From an uncultured Lentisphaeraceae bacterium (lineage in GTDB: Bacteria; Verrucomicrobiota; Kiritimatiellia; RFP12; DVOR01): a stretch of DNA of 6,055 nucleotides. A program made the position numbers and the translations under genes. Under the pieces are notes generated by a model. It was not told where the DNA came from. It was given only the letters and a program-made list of their open reading frames with translations, and made no database searches. Shown here in pieces: positions 6,041 to 6,055 of the stretch. The stretch is from positions 1-6,055 of the forward strand of contig CAMGJH010000076.1 of the NCBI GenBank assembly GCA_946056345.1, written 5' to 3'. The first letter of the stretch is position 1, and each line of letters opens with the position of its first letter.

Positions 6041-6055
6041 CCCCCCTCAGACCGG

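Noticed and set aside
5834..6055. CRISPR-like array
   Set aside because: The repeats are seven bases long, contiguous and without unique spacers, so they are simple tandem repeats.

Overview
The window is about two-thirds G+C. It holds five genes, all on the minus strand and tightly packed, so they are read from right to left. All start with ATG. Three have the same strong Shine-Dalgarno sequence (AAAGGAG), which marks this as bacterial DNA. The lineage cannot be fixed from the window. The exported CXXCXGXG protein, the DUF2339-type membrane protein and the N-terminus of the kinase (the stretch before its PAS region) make me think of the PVC group or Planctomycetota, perhaps Kiritimatiellota or Lentisphaerota, but this is a low-confidence guess.

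Right edge (5834-6055): 222 bases with no credible gene. They hold a heptanucleotide tandem array (5854-5923) and three copies of an 11-base motif, GTTATCGACAG or its complement (6002-6040). That motif is one base away from the DnaA box. The array lies directly upstream of the operon's first gene, so any promoter for the operon must lie in or near it.

Operon (5833 down to 28): a cytoplasmic PAS histidine kinase; a sigma-54-dependent response regulator that overlaps it by 4 bases; after 10 bases, a small exported protein with eight CXXCXGXG-type motifs; after 29 bases, a 630-residue DUF2339-like polytopic membrane protein; and, overlapping that by 4 bases, QueE (7-carboxy-7-deazaguanine synthase). 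The last 27 bases at the left edge follow the queE stop and hold nothing I can call.

The kinase and regulator form a complete NtrB/NtrC-style pair: the regulator has an intact GAFTGA loop and should activate sigma-54 promoters. The two genes after it encode an envelope pair. One is predicted to be exported and cysteine-rich. The other is a membrane protein with a proline-rich linker and two CFxC motifs that a positive-inside topology places on the same, periplasmic, side. This pairing is the most interesting part of the window. No work I can recall describes its function. QueE is a standard housekeeping enzyme that seems to share the transcript rather than the job.
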